A stretch of DNA of 64,000 bases from Tupaia tana (GCA_026018925.1 JAKSZU010000011.1:9914485-9978484); one strand, 5' to 3'. Positions 1-12,128 are shown, counted from the stretch's first letter. The notes: generated by a model from the sequence alone, not told the origin. Numbers and translations are program-made.

Positions 1-386
1 TGGCATTCTGCCGAAATTCAAAAAGAATGTGGTTGAAGGAGATTTAAAGGCAGGAATAAGTAACAAAATTACTTTTGCTAAATGCTAAGTTATCACCAGT
101 GAAATAATAGTAAAAATAAAAGCAGGGATATTATTCCTCTGGTCTTGTAATCGACAAAATGGGTTAAATCTGTAGAGTAGAGAAAGCAGGCCCTGTACTT
201 GGCAGCACTGCTGTGAGAGGGTTTAACACACCTTAAATCGGCAGCAGTTGGCAACCAGTAGATACAAAAAGTGGCACCTACCATGATGTTAGTTGTAACT
301 ATTAAAACCCAATTGAAAAGCAATTAATTATTAAATTCTCCACAAAAGAAAACTAGAAAAAGGTTGTATGGTAGCTTTTATTTATT

Positions 387-777
387 TCATTTTTTTCCTT
401 AGGTTTTTGCCATAGGGAGCGTGCGCTCCCTGGAGAGACAGATAGAAAAAGTGAGAAATCATCCCCTGGGGGGACAGCCATGCTACCTAATGGGGTCACT
501 TCTTACCGACCCCACCAGACAAGAGCAAAAGAAGCATTCTACATATTTGTTGTAGACATTTTACTATGAAGCCCTCGAGGGTCGGGTTAACAAAACTCTT
601 CAGGGAGAGTCTGAAGGCTTAAAAGACATCCCTTTTCAACCATTCTCCTCTCAGGGTTTTGGGCATGCATGTACGTGCACTTAGTGAGATTTTCAAGCCA
701 CGAGGTCGGGGATTCAAACCATGGTTGGTCATGGGGAGGTCCAGCACCTTAACCACCACACCACCTGCTTGCCCAGT
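387..777 (-). mobile_element. L-type SINE carrying a 139-bp insert
   Basis: The 3' end is at left (TTTTTGCCATAGGG) and the tRNA-like head at right (CACCACCTGCTTGCCC). The insert at 487-625 lies in the hairpin-distal part of the body. Confidence 0.85.
487..625 (+). repeat. Insert in SINE: copy 1 of a 127-bp duplicated segment
   Basis: An insert inside the SINE at 387-777. About 12 bases of unmatched filler are followed by 499-625, which is repeated in direct orientation at 2286-2413 with about five substitutions and one indel. SINE sequence resumes at 628, so little or no SINE sequence was lost. Confidence 0.85.
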
Positions 778-785
778 CTGATCCG

Positions 786-1052
786 GTTTTTGTTTGTTTG
801 TTTGTTTGTTGGCTATAGGGTGCATGCGCTCGCCAGACAGACAGAGAGAGACAGAGAGACAGAAAGCGAGAAATCATCCCCCAGGGGGGTTGGCCATGCC
901 GCAATCCCTTCTTCTCCATTCTCCTCTCGGGATCTTGGGCACACACGCACACGCGCCCGGCGTGAGTTTTAAGCCACCGGGTCCGGGACAGGAACCACAG
1001 TCAAATACATGGGAGTCCAGCAACATAGCCATTACGCTAACTGCTGGTCTGG
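786..1052 (-). mobile_element. L-type SINE
   Basis: Abuts the previous SINE. The tail is (TTTG)n-like at 790-812, and the head ends GCTAACTGCTGG. TCTGATCCG and TCTGGATCG flanks suggest an eroded target duplication. Confidence 0.85.
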
Positions 1053-1408
1053 ATCGTTTTTAAACTTAAAGAAATTCAGCCCTTTTTTGTAGATACCTTT
1101 AAATTACTATTTCATAAAAATCCCTATTCCTATCTAAATATATTGATAGCATCCCAATGGTACTCAATTAGAAGCTAAAAAAATTAATCCAGCTTTAGTG
1201 GAGACAGTCTACCTCTTTTGTAATTCAACACTGCTACTTACTAGCTGCGTACTCTCCTCTCGGTCATCAACTCACTTCTCAGTCTCCTTACCTGCCAAAT
1301 AGGATTACGACCTTCCTCACAGAGGCACTATGCATTGTAACGTCATCTAAAGTCACCCTTTTTTCCTCAACTTTAATACCAATTAAGATATTGACAATGG
1401 TATTAATA

Positions 1409-1488
1409 TTGGACCGTCAGAAAAGTCATGATGCATTTTTACATAGAAAAACATAGAAAAATACATCATTACTTTTCCCATGACCCAA
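1409..1488. mobile_element. 80-bp palindromic MITE (family 1), mariner-like
   Basis: Begins TTGGACCGTCAGAAAAGTCA and ends CATGACCCAA, with imperfect inverted halves of about 35 bp. It is flanked by TA on both sides (1407-1408, 1489-1490). Size, TA target and structure are those of a Tc1/mariner-derived MITE such as human MADE1, but the sequence differs from it. Confidence 0.75.
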
Positions 1489-1501
1489 TATTATCAGGAT
1501 T

Positions 1502-1708
1502 AGATGGTGGAACAGTAGTAAAACACGGTGTTTGCCAGGCAATCCTATAAGGAAGGATCTGGGTTCAACTCCAGAGACCTCCAGGTACACCCTTGCCCCT
1601 GATCTGGGGCTGGCTGAAAGGTGGGGGTGACTTCAGGATCCTGTTGTGGGTGTTCTCTCTCTCCCTCTCTCTCACTCATTGAAGAAATAAATAAACTTTA
1701 AAAAAATC
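1502..1708 (+). mobile_element. T2-type tRNA-derived SINE
   Basis: Different head from the L/S family, with B-box-like GGTTCAACTCC, a (CT)n stretch and an AATAAATAAACTTTAAAA tail. Diverged. Confidence 0.6.
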
Positions 1709-1745
1709 ATTATCAATTATATCGAGCTATAAGATGGGAAGACTT

Positions 1746-2011
1746 GGGACCAGCAGTTAGCATAATGGCTATGTTGCTGGACTCCCACGTAGCCGACCGC
1801 AGTTCGCGTCCCGGACCTGGTGGCTTAAACTCACGCCAGGTGTGTGTGCATGCGTGCCCAAGATCCCGAGAGGAGAAGGGACTGCGGTGTGGCCATCCCC
1901 CCTGGGGGGTGATTTCTCGCTTTTCTCTCTCTCTCTCTCTCTCTCTCTGTCTCGCGAGCACACGCACCCTATAGCAAAAACCTCTCAAAAAATAAATAAA
2001 TAAATAAATAA
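1746..2011 (+). mobile_element. L-type SINE
   Basis: Complete copy with an (AAAT)n tail and a 13-bp target duplication, ATAAGATGGGAAG (1729-1741, 2012-2024). Polymerase III A and B boxes are largely kept. Confidence 0.9.
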
Positions 2012-2285
2012 ATAAGATGGGAAGTCTCGAGTTAAAGTGGCAGGAAATCACTAACAGCCATGCTTCCTAAAAGTTAAATATTTTCCCAACTGACAAGTTT
2101 GGGTCTCACAAGCTCCACTGCCAAGAAAAAAAGTGGAATGGTTCATCCTCAGCATTCCTGACCTGGGGAGGATGATTCATGGTGTTTTCCTTAGGTAGAA
2201 AGATTTTTTTTTAACCTCAAAGATTCTCTATCAATTCGTGAAAGGATACTGCTTTTAACACAAAAGCTTTAACAGCTCCTAGCCG

Positions 2286-2413
2286 CTTCTTACGGACCCC
2301 ACCAGACAAGAGCAAAAGAAGCATTCTACATACTCGCTGTAGACATTTTTACTATGAAGCCCTCGAGGGTCTGGTTAACAAAACTCTTCAGGGAGAGTCT
2401 GAAGGCTTAAAAG
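2286..2413 (+). repeat. Copy 2 of the 127-bp duplicated segment
   Basis: The direct repeat partner of 499-625, lying in sequence with no recognisable repeat. It contains small inverted repeats: TCTACA/TGTAGA, CCCTCGAGGG and CTTCAG/CTGAAG. Flanks differ from copy 1 immediately outside both ends. Confidence 0.85.
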
Positions 2414-2821
2414 CCTTAGACTTGCTCCCAGGTTGTGCATCCAACAAGAAAAAAGAAAATTTAAACTCATTTTGATTTCTTTTTACATGCTTCAGTGCCT
2501 AGAATTATGGCACATAAAAATCTTTATCATGTATTAAGTAAACAAATGAATGCAGACAAATGATTGAACAAATTACTGTTGCGATTATAAACTGGTCTAC
2601 CTTCCAGAAGGCAATATCTAGTAAATATCTCAAAACATCCTTATGGTTAACCCAAGTCTATCCCTAAGAATTTATCCAAAGGAAATTAAAGATTATGCAA
2701 AGAAGTTATCCAAAGCAGTGATATTTATGCTACATTAGTCACAAAAATTTGGGGATATCCAGTTAACCGGAATACTAACACTACTACCAAGAGAAAAATA
2801 CCACATAATGCTATTAACATT

Positions 2822-3020
2822 TAGGCCAACCACAGCGGTGCAGGCAGTGAGGACACTGCTGTGAGATGCAGGAAACCACATGGAAAGACTTCTGGTTTGC
2901 CTCTCAGGTCTACCTGGACACAGACGTCATGCTTGTAGCGTGGAGACTCTGTCAAGAGTGCCTGCCCCACCTCCCTTCCTTACCATCACCCCAGTAACAA
3001 ACAAATAAACTTTAAAACGA
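2822..3020 (+). mobile_element. T2-type SINE, old
   Basis: A head-like GGCCAACCACAGCGGTGCAG, a CCACATGGA motif and an AATAAACTTTAAAA tail match the element at 1502-1708 only in outline. Confidence 0.45.
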
Positions 3021-3359
3021 TTATGAACACTAGGGAATGTTAATGACAGTATTTTTTTAATTAATAAGGTATCATCTTAACAAAACATTTGAATGATAAT
3101 TAATACATAAACACTCAAGCCAGTCTCCAAAATATCACCTGTGAATAACTCAAGGTGCTAAACTATACTATTTTTTTCCCAACTTTTCTGTGTTTCAGGT
3201 TATCTATGCTAATCTTTTACTGTTTGTTTAATTGTAATCTCCTTGCCATTAACATCAGATCTTTCTAAAAGGGACCAACCTGACTGCTAAACTCAAATCT
3301 TATCTAGGCCTGGAGAGAAAGTAAGACCAATAGCCTTAAAAAAAAATAAAAAACCTGAG

Positions 3360-3553
3360 GCCAGGAGATGGTGTGGTGGTTAAGGCACTGGACTCCCACA
3401 TGGCCAATTAAGTGTGCATAAGTGCCCAAAATCCTGAGAGGAGAATGGAGGAAGGGACTGTGATGCGGCCATCCCCCTGGGGTATTAGTTCTCCTTTTCA
3501 TTCTCTCTCTCTCCTCTCTCCAGTGAGCACATGCATCCTACGGGGGGGAAAAA
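3360..3553 (+). mobile_element. L-type SINE lacking B box
   Basis: The head runs GGCCAGGAGATGGTGTGGTG to CCCACATGGCCAA and then jumps to the GTGTGCATAAGTGCCC part, deleting the B box. It is probably a dead copy or derives from a deleted subfamily. Confidence 0.8.
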
Positions 3554-3724
3554 TTATATTTATATAATATATATATAAATATATATAAATACTGTATAGG
3601 CACTTTCATATACCTGTTCAAACAACTTGGACATTTTCATACCCCTATCATCTTTTAATATTTCACAGATATGATATCTTTTGAGATTTCTGAAGTACAC
3701 ATACCAGTTTAATCTCCCAATATT

Positions 3725-3953
3725 CTTTTTTTTTAGAGAGGTTTTTGCTATAGGACGCGTGCGCTCGCCAGACAGACAGAGAGAGACAGAGAGACAGAAA
3801 GCCGCAATCCCTTCTCCTCCATTCTCCTCTCGGGATCTTGGGCACGCACGCACACATGCCCGGCGTGAGTTTAAGCCACCGGGTCCGGGACTTGAACCAC
3901 GGTTGACTATGTGGGAGTACAGCGACATAGCCATTACGCTAACTGCTGGCCCC
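3725..3953 (-). mobile_element. L-type SINE
   Basis: Flanked by a perfect 14-bp duplication AATCTCCCAATATT (3711-3724, 3954-3967). It lacks the central CCCCCCTGGGGGG hairpin block (a short internal deletion after GACAGAAAGC). Confidence 0.9.
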
Positions 3954-4130
3954 AATCTCCCAATATTTTAATCTCCAACAAAATAGGAAAAACTTTTCCA
4001 ATACAGTCCCAACTCCTAACTCCATGTTCCACTGATTTTGCAAGCAGATTCCATAGAATCCACAGATCCACACTGCCCTGAGAAACTCCAGACAGACATC
4101 CAAAAGGTGACAGCCAGCTGTTACCATATA

Positions 4131-4442
4131 AGAGGACCTCAAAAAGTTTGTGGAGGGGCCAACAGGAGCCCTGGTAGTTAAGGGCGCTGGACTCCCACAT
4201 GGCCAACTGCAGTTTGAGTCCCAGACCTGGCGGCTTGCTTTCTCACTCTCCTCTCTCACTCTCTCGCTGGGCCCTCTCTGGTCAAATTAAAATAAGTAAA
4301 TAAATATTTTAATTTCTTAGAAAAAAAAGTTTGTGGAAAATGGAATTAAAGTACAAGTTTACTTTGGTGCAATAATAAGTTTGAAATCCATAAACAGTTT
4401 TTTCATAATACTCATTTTCCACCAACCTTTTGAAGACCCCTT
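4131..4442. mobile_element. Palindromic MITE (family 2) split by a SINE
   Basis: The left terminus has CTCAAAAAGTTTGTGGA after TA; the right terminus has CATTTTCCACCAACCTTTTG and GAAGACCCC. The S-type SINE at 4156-4321 divides it, with AAAAAGTTTGTGGA repeated on both sides. Confidence 0.7.
4156..4321 (+). mobile_element. S-type SINE in family 2 MITE
   Basis: Head GGGGCCAACAGGAGCCCTGG, then TTGCTTTCTCACTCTCC and TCTGGTCAAATTAAA with an AATAAGTAAATAAAT tail. The MITE sequence AAAAAGTTTGTGGA flanks it. Confidence 0.87.
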
Positions 4443-5277
4443 GTTTATGGGGTAAGAGAAAGACTTTGTTAACAATTCTGAGTCCTTAACCTATTCCCAG
4501 CTGTTGAAGGAGTTGTCTCACACCCTCATCTTTCACAATCCTTCTAAGGAAAGGCCTAACCTGCTGCACCTGCAGTAACCCCGTTCCCGTGAAGCACTAC
4601 AGCCATGCATGGTGCTGGCATCCAGCCAGGGGAAGGAACATCACCACACAGTGAGAGTCAGTGAAGGTACTCAGCACTTTATCCAGGTGCTCAGACCACC
4701 TTAATCCAAATCCATGAAATGGCTAAACCTGTGCCAAATCCACATGATTTTTGTTTTCATGCCTCGAATTTGTGAACATATCAACAGAGGCCCCACTGAG
4801 ATAAGTGAGATGCAAACACTACATTACCAACACCAACAAAATTCTCTATGTAGAAAGGTAGTGACCTCCTCCTCTGTAATGTACCATTACAAACTCAATA
4901 TTCTAATTAAATTACCAGCAGCCCAAAATGCCAAGTTGCTGTCTCATCATGCATCACTATGAAATACTGGAATTTCTGGAAAACCACTCACATAACTTCC
5001 TCTTACTTTGTGGTAGTCATCTTTCTTGTGGGATAAGGGACACAATATGCAAACTTGGGAAAGCTATGTAAGAAAGTCATAAGGCATACTGTGGTTTCCA
5101 TTAACACCCCAGAGCCCACGTAGCAGCTTCTAGCCTGACCCTACTGTCAAGGCACACATCAGACACTTGAGAACAGCTTGCTTTCAAACCCTAAGAAGGA
5201 CAAGTGCCACTGACCTTGGATCACATTTACTTGCCCTGTTTGGTAAACCCCACAACATACTGTCACAACTCTGTTTT

Positions 5278-5529
5278 TGTTTTAAGAGAGATTTTTACAA
5301 TAGGGTGTGTGTGCTTGCTGGAGAGACAGAGAGACAGACAGCGAGAAATCACCCCCCAGGGGAAATGGCAACGATGCAATCCCTTCGCCTCCATTATTAA
5401 CCTCTTCGGATTTTGGGCACACAGGTACATGTGCCCAATGTGAGTTCTAAGCCTCTAGGTCCAGGACTCACACCACAGTTGACTAAGTGGGAATCCAGCG
5501 ACATAGCCATTATGCCATCTGCTGGTCCC
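5278..5529 (-). mobile_element. L-type SINE
   Basis: Flanks TCACAACTCTGTTTT and TCACCACACTGTTTT indicate a diverged target duplication. Head ends ATGCCATCTGCTGGTCCC. Confidence 0.85.
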
Positions 5530-6048
5530 ATCACCACACTGTTTTGGCTTTCCACTACACAAAAATAAAGCAGCACATTAACCTTATTTTCTAACTGTGC
5601 CAACCATACGAATTGTTTCAGTCAGTGTTTCAAAACCTTTTTTTGTAATGTGGCATGATGTGATGAGATTTTGCAACATAATGGAGGGAAAATAAGGCTA
5701 TTCTTGGCTGAAGAATACTGACCTGATACTCCTGTATTGGTTCCAAGGCCAAGGGAATCTGTATTTCAGCTGACCAAAGTATTTACTGCAGCACACAAAT
5801 CAAGGAGCTACCAAAATAACAAGATCTAACTTCTGGAAAGTTGACTCAGAATAACAGTATCAACGAAAAGAAAGCCAGATATATGTCAAAGGTGAATTTA
5901 ATCTATTCTTCCCTTATCTGCCCCAAATGCCAATAAGGATCCCCACAGAAGTCATAAGTAATTAATGCTTCTGGATTTCAACTCTATATGAACTTTATTA
6001 CCAAGCAGATTAGGACAAAGAAAGCTGTAAGACGCTGAAAATTTCACC

Positions 6049-6291
6049 AGCGACTAGCAGAAGGTATAATGGCTATGTTGCTTGACTCCCATGTAGTCGT
6101 CTATGGTTGGAGTCCTGGACCAGGCAGCTTAAAACTCAAGTTGGGGCACGTATGCATGCATGCCCAAAATCCCAAGAGGAGAATGGAGAAGGGGCTGCAG
6201 CATGGCGATCCCCCCTGGAGGTGATTCCTCGCTTCCTGTCTCTGTCTCTCTGGCAAGTGCATGCACCCACAGCAAATATCTTTAATAAAAA
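6049..6291 (+). mobile_element. L-type SINE
   Basis: Head with A box GGTATAATGG and a weak B box. Flanking GAAAATTTCAC and GAAATTTTCAC mark the insertion. Confidence 0.83.
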
Positions 6292-7413
6292 GAAATTTTC
6301 ACAGTGAAAACAGTCATGTGTTTCAAGGAATCAAAAGGTATGTCTATCCTTTTCACAACAGAAAAATGAACCATCCAGTAGCCAAAATAATACTGAGATC
6401 CCACTCTTATTTCCAGGCAACTGAAGATAAGCTTATCCAGAAACTTACAAAGCTATGGGGCTATGATACACAAGACAGTACCTGTGACATAATAAAAGAT
6501 GTTTGGCCTCTGTCCCCAGTTCCTGGCAGAGCTCCTAAAACCCTTGGAATTTCCTGAGTGATAAGAGTGTCTATTATTCATAATCATGCTCTTTCAATCA
6601 CACCTGAGTTTATGCAAATCTGGTTACTCTGGGAAGGTAAGTTTAGAGTATGCATTGGTTACCAGAAAAACCAACCACAGAACTACTAAAGCTTCTTCTA
6701 CTAAAAGCTTCTTTTAACCCTCACTAAGACACCTGCCAATTGTAAAAACATGAAGATGTGGATAACATTTTCATTTCTTAGCACAAACAATTAAGAACTA
6801 TGAATTGCCTAAAAACATATGCTATAAATTGAGATGTTTAAAAGGTTACAATAAATTATGAATAATTAAGACAGTAAATGTCACTCACAGAGGATATGTT
6901 GACTCCTATCTACTTTACGTGTATATGAAGTAGATCAAGAGCAGATTTTCAATGAAATGTTCCTAATTTGTTACTTTAAAATCTTTATTCTCATGATCCA
7001 AGAAAGAAAATCAGCTTTATAACATCATGAGGGAGACACTTTAGTAATTTAAAGTTGGATGACTGAACAGGAATGGAGAAAAAAAAGAGAGTTGTTTAAA
7101 TTACTACTGCTGAAGGGTGAATGACACCTGTTGGACAAGAATATACAGGTCACCAAAATGATAATTGCTAACTGGAACACAAGTAGTTCATCAGGTTTGG
7201 GGGCATTTTTGTGGAGTTTGGTTTATTTATTTATTTTGGGCTTGTTTTTTTTTGTTTGTTTGTTTTTTAATATCTGAGACAAGAACTCTTATTTACTTCT
7301 ATCCTTACCAAACTGCCTCTTAGTGACTAATGTAGATTCCCAAGTACTGAAGAGGTAACAGAAAGATCTGAGTATTCTAGTCACTGAATATGTATTTTAA
7401 AAGCTGAACTCTG

Positions 7414-7664
7414 GGGGCCAGTGGTGGCATAGTGGTTAAGGAGCTGGACATCCACATGACCAATCACAGTTCAAGTTCCGAACCTGGCAGCTTGAAAATC
7501 ACACTGGCCACGTGTGCACATGTACACAAAATCCAGGAGGAAAATGGAGAAGGGATAGTGGTGTGGTCATCCTCCCTCAAGGGTAATTTCTCACTTTCCC
7601 TCTCTCTAATTTTTTCTGTCTCTTTGATGAGTACACTTGCCCTATACCAAAAGCCTAAAAAGAG
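7414..7664 (+). mobile_element. L-type SINE
   Basis: Head GGGGGCCAGTGGTGGCATAG. Flanks AAAGCTGAACTCTGG and AAAGCTGGACTCTGG form a 15-bp near-perfect target duplication. Confidence 0.87.
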
Positions 7665-8644
7665 AAAAAAGCTGGACTCTGGTACGGGACTGATCTTAAT
7701 TTGCCAGAACTAGTTTTGCACATCCACTCCTTCTTCAACTTCATCAGAAAACGTCTTTTTACTTAACATGGCCTTTGATTTCCTTCAGAGATAAAAGAGA
7801 TTTTAAACAGTAGAAAAGAACCCTGATTAATAAACAGGCCAACTCACATTCCAGGGCATGAAGGACAGACGCCTTGTATGTATCCTCTCACACCACAGAA
7901 AACCCAGAACTGTCTATGTATGAGGTGTGAATGGAAACACACACTACGTCCTTCAATATGAGCACAGGCAAGTCGGACGGCCAGTGCCTATCTCTATAGC
8001 TTACCTTCAATGGTGTGCCCCCAAAACATACCTTGTTTTGTCCCAAAAACAAACTTTGAGTTTTTTTGGGGGGCTGGATATAGTCACTACATGAAGAACA
8101 CACAAATACTTGGAAGAGTAAACCTATCACTAATAAAATAATTTAGACAAAATTAATTAGCCCAGACCATCAAGTTTGGGGGAACTTTATACCATATGGG
8201 TCACACTCAGCACCAAAGCCCACTGATGGATCTAACAAGAGCTGCAACCAGAAATCATATGCCAGCCTGGTACAAGGAGGAAGCACTTATCACCTAGGTG
8301 TTTCTGCCAACAGTTTGAATTTCTATCTGATTAAGCTTCCTTATCTACCAGTCATCAAAGAAAAACACTTAAAATACCCTGAAAAGGATTTCATCAGCCA
8401 AATGCAGAATGTGTGAAATGCTACAAATAAATGCCCTAATACTTTAACGATCAAATGACAAGAAAAGTACTACAGATTTAAAGGAACTGAATGAAGAGAC
8501 ATATCAACCACATTTAGGGAAATATGAACATCAAATCTGTTAATATTGTTTTGTTTATTTCATGGTGGGGTAACAGTGTTGCGGTTATGTATTTAAGTCA
8601 TGATCAATAATGACAATCGAAATTTACTTTAAAATATTTCAGTA

Positions 8645-8822
8645 GTGGGCCCACCCATAGGCTGGCGGGTGAGGAGTCTGGATCCTACATGGCTGATCAT
8701 GAAGCTCAAGTCATGACCCGGCTGCCTGAAAAACACACAAGCCCAAAATCCTGAAAGGAGGGAGAAATGGAGCAGAAGAGATTACAACATAACCATCTCC
8801 CACAGGGGTGAAAAAAATTGTC
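8645..8822 (+). mobile_element. Old L-type SINE fragment
   Basis: Degenerate head (GGGCCCACCCATAGGCTGGC), GATCCTACATGGC and CCCAAAATCCTGAAAGGAGG are recognisable. The 3' half is truncated after CCCACAGGGGTGA. Confidence 0.65.
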
Positions 8823-9399
8823 ACAGGCTGGTATCTGTTGATGCTTGTAAGGATACATGGGGATTCATTATAGTACTCTATTTTTTTTCGTGTTTGAAAG
8901 CTTCTATCATTTAAAGTTTTTAAAAATTAAATTATCTTTTTTTCCAGTCAAATTGAAAAAAAGCTGGAAGAGGAAGAGAGCATAAATCTTCTGCTAAAAG
9001 CATCAGCTTGTTCTTAAGACAGTCTGTACATGATCTGTCCTAACTTGGCTTGTGGCTGGGCCATCTTGGCCACTGACTCCCCAGTCTTCAGAACTACCAA
9101 TCTTGTTCTGCTGCCCTAGGCTCACGGGTCATTAGAGAATCCTGGAGCAATTCACTCTCTTCTACTCCCTAGGCCGCAGGAGTTCTGGTTTCTATTAAAC
9201 ATTTTTTCTCAAATTATAGATCCCCTATGTCTCTAGCATCAGAGTCACAAGAAGGTACCTTTCTACTTTAATGATCAGTAGAATTCTTACATAATATTAT
9301 GAAAATTCTCTGGAGCCAGAAAAACAAGATATGCTAGTTCTCATGACCACTTATAAGTGAAGATCCCTCAAAAGTCATCTGGTTTAGAAAATCATGCCC

Positions 9400-9665
9400 G
9401 TGCACAGCCACTGCTCTCTTTCAAGAATCAGTAGCAACATGATGGATTCAACACGTAACCTGTGACCAGATAAAGGTCACACAGTTCTGGAATTAATTAG
9501 GCATATGACTTTGGAAATTTTAATCACTCTGGGCTTCAGTTTCCTTACCTGTAATAGTTATACTTACTTTTTTATTAGCTGGGTGTGAGAATTAAAGGAG
9601 TTAATGTAAAATGCTTGGACAGGGTTTGGCACACAGTATGAGTGATCTATGATCATTTCTACCAG
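9400..9665 (-). mobile_element. MIR-like SINE
   Basis: GGGCTTCAGTTTCCTTACCT and GGCACACAGTATGAG match conserved MIR core sequence in antisense. Confidence 0.65.
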
Positions 9666-9671
9666 ATAGTC

Positions 9672-9862
9672 TGTCTGTACATGTTCAAGCTCTCAAATAC
9701 TCCTTAGGAAGCTGAGGCAGAAGGATCCTGGGCTAGCAGCCAGCATAGGCAACACAGAGACCCAATCTAAAAGGCCTGGGTCTGATGGTAAACTTGTAGT
9801 TCCAGCAACTCAGAAGGCTGAGCTTGGAGGACTGTCACACAGCGAGACCCTATCTAAAACAA
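9672..9862 (+). mobile_element. 7SL-derived (Alu/FLAM-like) SINE, two monomers
   Basis: Two tandem short 7SL-like units. The first has TAGGAAGCTGAGGCAGAAGG and AACACAGAGACCCAATCT; the second has TAGTTCCAGCAACTCAGAAG, GGCTGAGC and AGCGAGACCCTATCT. Internal deletions shorten both. 7SL SINEs point to Euarchontoglires. Confidence 0.7.
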
Positions 9863-10446
9863 CACATCTATCCAGGCATATGCTTCTTCAGTGTACGCTT
9901 TAGATTTAATTTACCTTTAAACATTGGTGATTATCTGTATCAAGTATAAAGGTATATATATAGAGACAAAGATCATACAATGGGTCTTCAAAAGAAAAAA
10001 TTCATATTGTGAAAAACTATCTAAGGATTTCAAATTTTTGTGCACCAAAATGAACTCAAATATTAATTCCATTTTCCACACACTTTCTGAAATCCCTGCT
10101 TATGTCTGTTAATTGTTACATTCATGTCTCTGCTTATTCTTGTAAGAACTTCTTTAAAGGGAGAGAATATGCTCATATACATTCACTTAATTTTCATTTC
10201 TGATTAATGTTCACTTGGCAGGTCTACCTAATAAGATAAACATCAATATGGGAGTGATGAGTTGGAGTGCATCTTATCTAGACATTTTTGCCTAGATCTG
10301 GAAAACACTTGTAAACCCATGCACTTACTATACCTATATTAGTTAAATTGAAACCCACTTTGATTAACTGAAGAGTCAGCTGGGAATACTCTCCAGAAGC
10401 TTTCCTAATTATTTCTACTCTGTATCTGTTCAACCACAAGTTTGGG

Positions 10447-10464
10447 GCGTGTGTGTGTGTGTGC

Positions 10465-10493
<29 letters not shown>
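10447..10493. repeat. (GT)n microsatellite
   Basis: About 45 bp of GT interrupted once by GCT, abutting the 3' end of the next SINE. Confidence 0.95.
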
Positions 10494-10495
<2 letters not shown>

Positions 10496-10737
10496 AATCT
10501 GCCAGAGGGCATATGTACTTGTCAGAAAGAGACAGAAAGAGGCAGAAAGCGCCCCTCCAGTGAAGAGTGGTCACGCCACAATCCTTTCGCCTCCATTTCT
10601 CCATCCTGTCAGAATTTTAGGCATGCATGCACACATGTGCACAGAGTGTTCCTCAAGCCACCAGGGCTATGACTCCCAACTGCAAAGTCAGCCATGTAGG
10701 AGCTGGTTCCTTTAACCACTAGGCCACAAGCCAGCCC
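10493..10737 (-). mobile_element. L-type SINE, old
   Basis: ATCTGCCAGAGGGCATATG at the 3' end and CACAAGCCAGCCCC at the head. The (GT)n lies where the tail should be. Confidence 0.75.
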
Positions 10738-10769
10738 CATGAAAGTTTGGTCAAAAATCCCTTTGCTGA

Positions 10770-11024
10770 GAACCAGCAGTTAGCATAATGGCTATGTCGC
10801 TGGACTCCCACGTAGTCGACCACGGTCCGCGTCCCGGACCCAGTGGCTTAAAACTCACGCCGGGTGCATGTGCGTGCGTGCTCAAGATCCCGAGAGGAGA
10901 ATGGAGGAGAAGGGACTGCGGCGTGACCATCCCCACTAGGGGGTGATTTCTCGCTTTCTATCTCTCTGTCTCTGTCTGTCTGGCGAGCACACGCGCCCTA
11001 TAGCAAAAAAAAACTCTCAAAAAA
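10770..11024 (+). mobile_element. L-type SINE
   Basis: Complete, with AAAATCCCTTTGCTG repeated on both sides. The B box is altered (GGTCCGCGTCC). Confidence 0.9.
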
Positions 11025-11151
11025 AAAAATCCCTTTGCTGCTAGTAAGGAAGTTCAAATAGCACACAAAGGGAAGCTTTCAACAATATAAGAAAAAGCAT
11101 TAATTATTTTCTTCTTTGAAAACATCACACTTTAAGCCTCTCCAAGTTTTT

Positions 11152-11420
11152 CTTTTCTTTTTTTTTTTTGGAGAGGTTTTCGCTATAGGGCGCGTGCACT
11201 CGCCAGACAGACAGAGAGAGACATAGAGACAGAAAGCAAGAAATCACCCCCCAGGGGGGATGGCCATGCCACAATCCCTTCTCCTCCATTCTCCTCTCGG
11301 GATCTTGGGCACGCACGCACACGCGCCCGGCGTGAGTTTTAAGCCACCGGGTCCGGGACACTAACCGCGGTTGACTACGTGGGAGTCCCGCAACATAGCC
11401 ATTACGCTAACTGCTGGTTC
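11152..11420 (-). mobile_element. L-type SINE
   Basis: Flanked by CTCCAAGTTTTTCTT on both sides. Well preserved, with CCCCCCAGGGGGGA core and GGGTCCGGGAC. Confidence 0.9.
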
Positions 11421-11876
11421 CCTCCAAGTTTTTCTTGAGGTGCAATTGCTATTAGAAATGTTTCTTCTCCTAGTAATAAAAATCATTTTGAGGAATGACT
11501 CAGGTTCCCATTACTTCCAAGGTCAAAGACAACTAGGCAACACCCCTTAGGATGGCATAAGGTATAAGGAGAAATATAAAGACAACAGGTGGGCCTTGAC
11601 TCTGCCTGCATACCACTACTACAATTCTTGGGCTTTAACTAGTTTAAAAACTTGTTTTTCCAAGCAGATGAACTTTCCATTGTCAGTTTATCATGGTCTC
11701 CACAGATTGTGAGGAACACACAGGATGCCTGTCTAGTTTATGGCTAATCCTACAGGAGTCTCATTCTCAACTTTACCATTTATATAAATTTAAATAAACC
11801 CTATTAACCACCAGTAGCAGCAAATACTGAAAACTCAGCTGAGTTTAATAACTTCAAAAGAATACAACGGTAGTTG

Positions 11877-12128
11877 GGACCAGTAGTTAGCATAATGGCT
11901 ATGTTGCTGGATTCCCACGTAGTCAACCATGGTTCGCGTCCCGGACATGGTGGCTCAAAACTCACGCCAGGCGCGTATGCGTGCGTGCCCAAGATCCCGA
12001 GAGGATAATGGAGGAGAAGGGACTGCGGTGTGGCCATCCCCCCTGGGGGGTGATTTCTCGCTTTCTGTCTGTCTCTCTCTGTCTGTCTGGCAAGCGCATG
12101 CACTCTATAGCAAAAACCTCTCCAAAAC
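11877..12128 (+). mobile_element. L-type SINE
   Basis: Target duplication of about 16 bp (AAAGAATACAAYGGTAGT). Core CCCCCCTGGGGGG intact. Confidence 0.9.
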
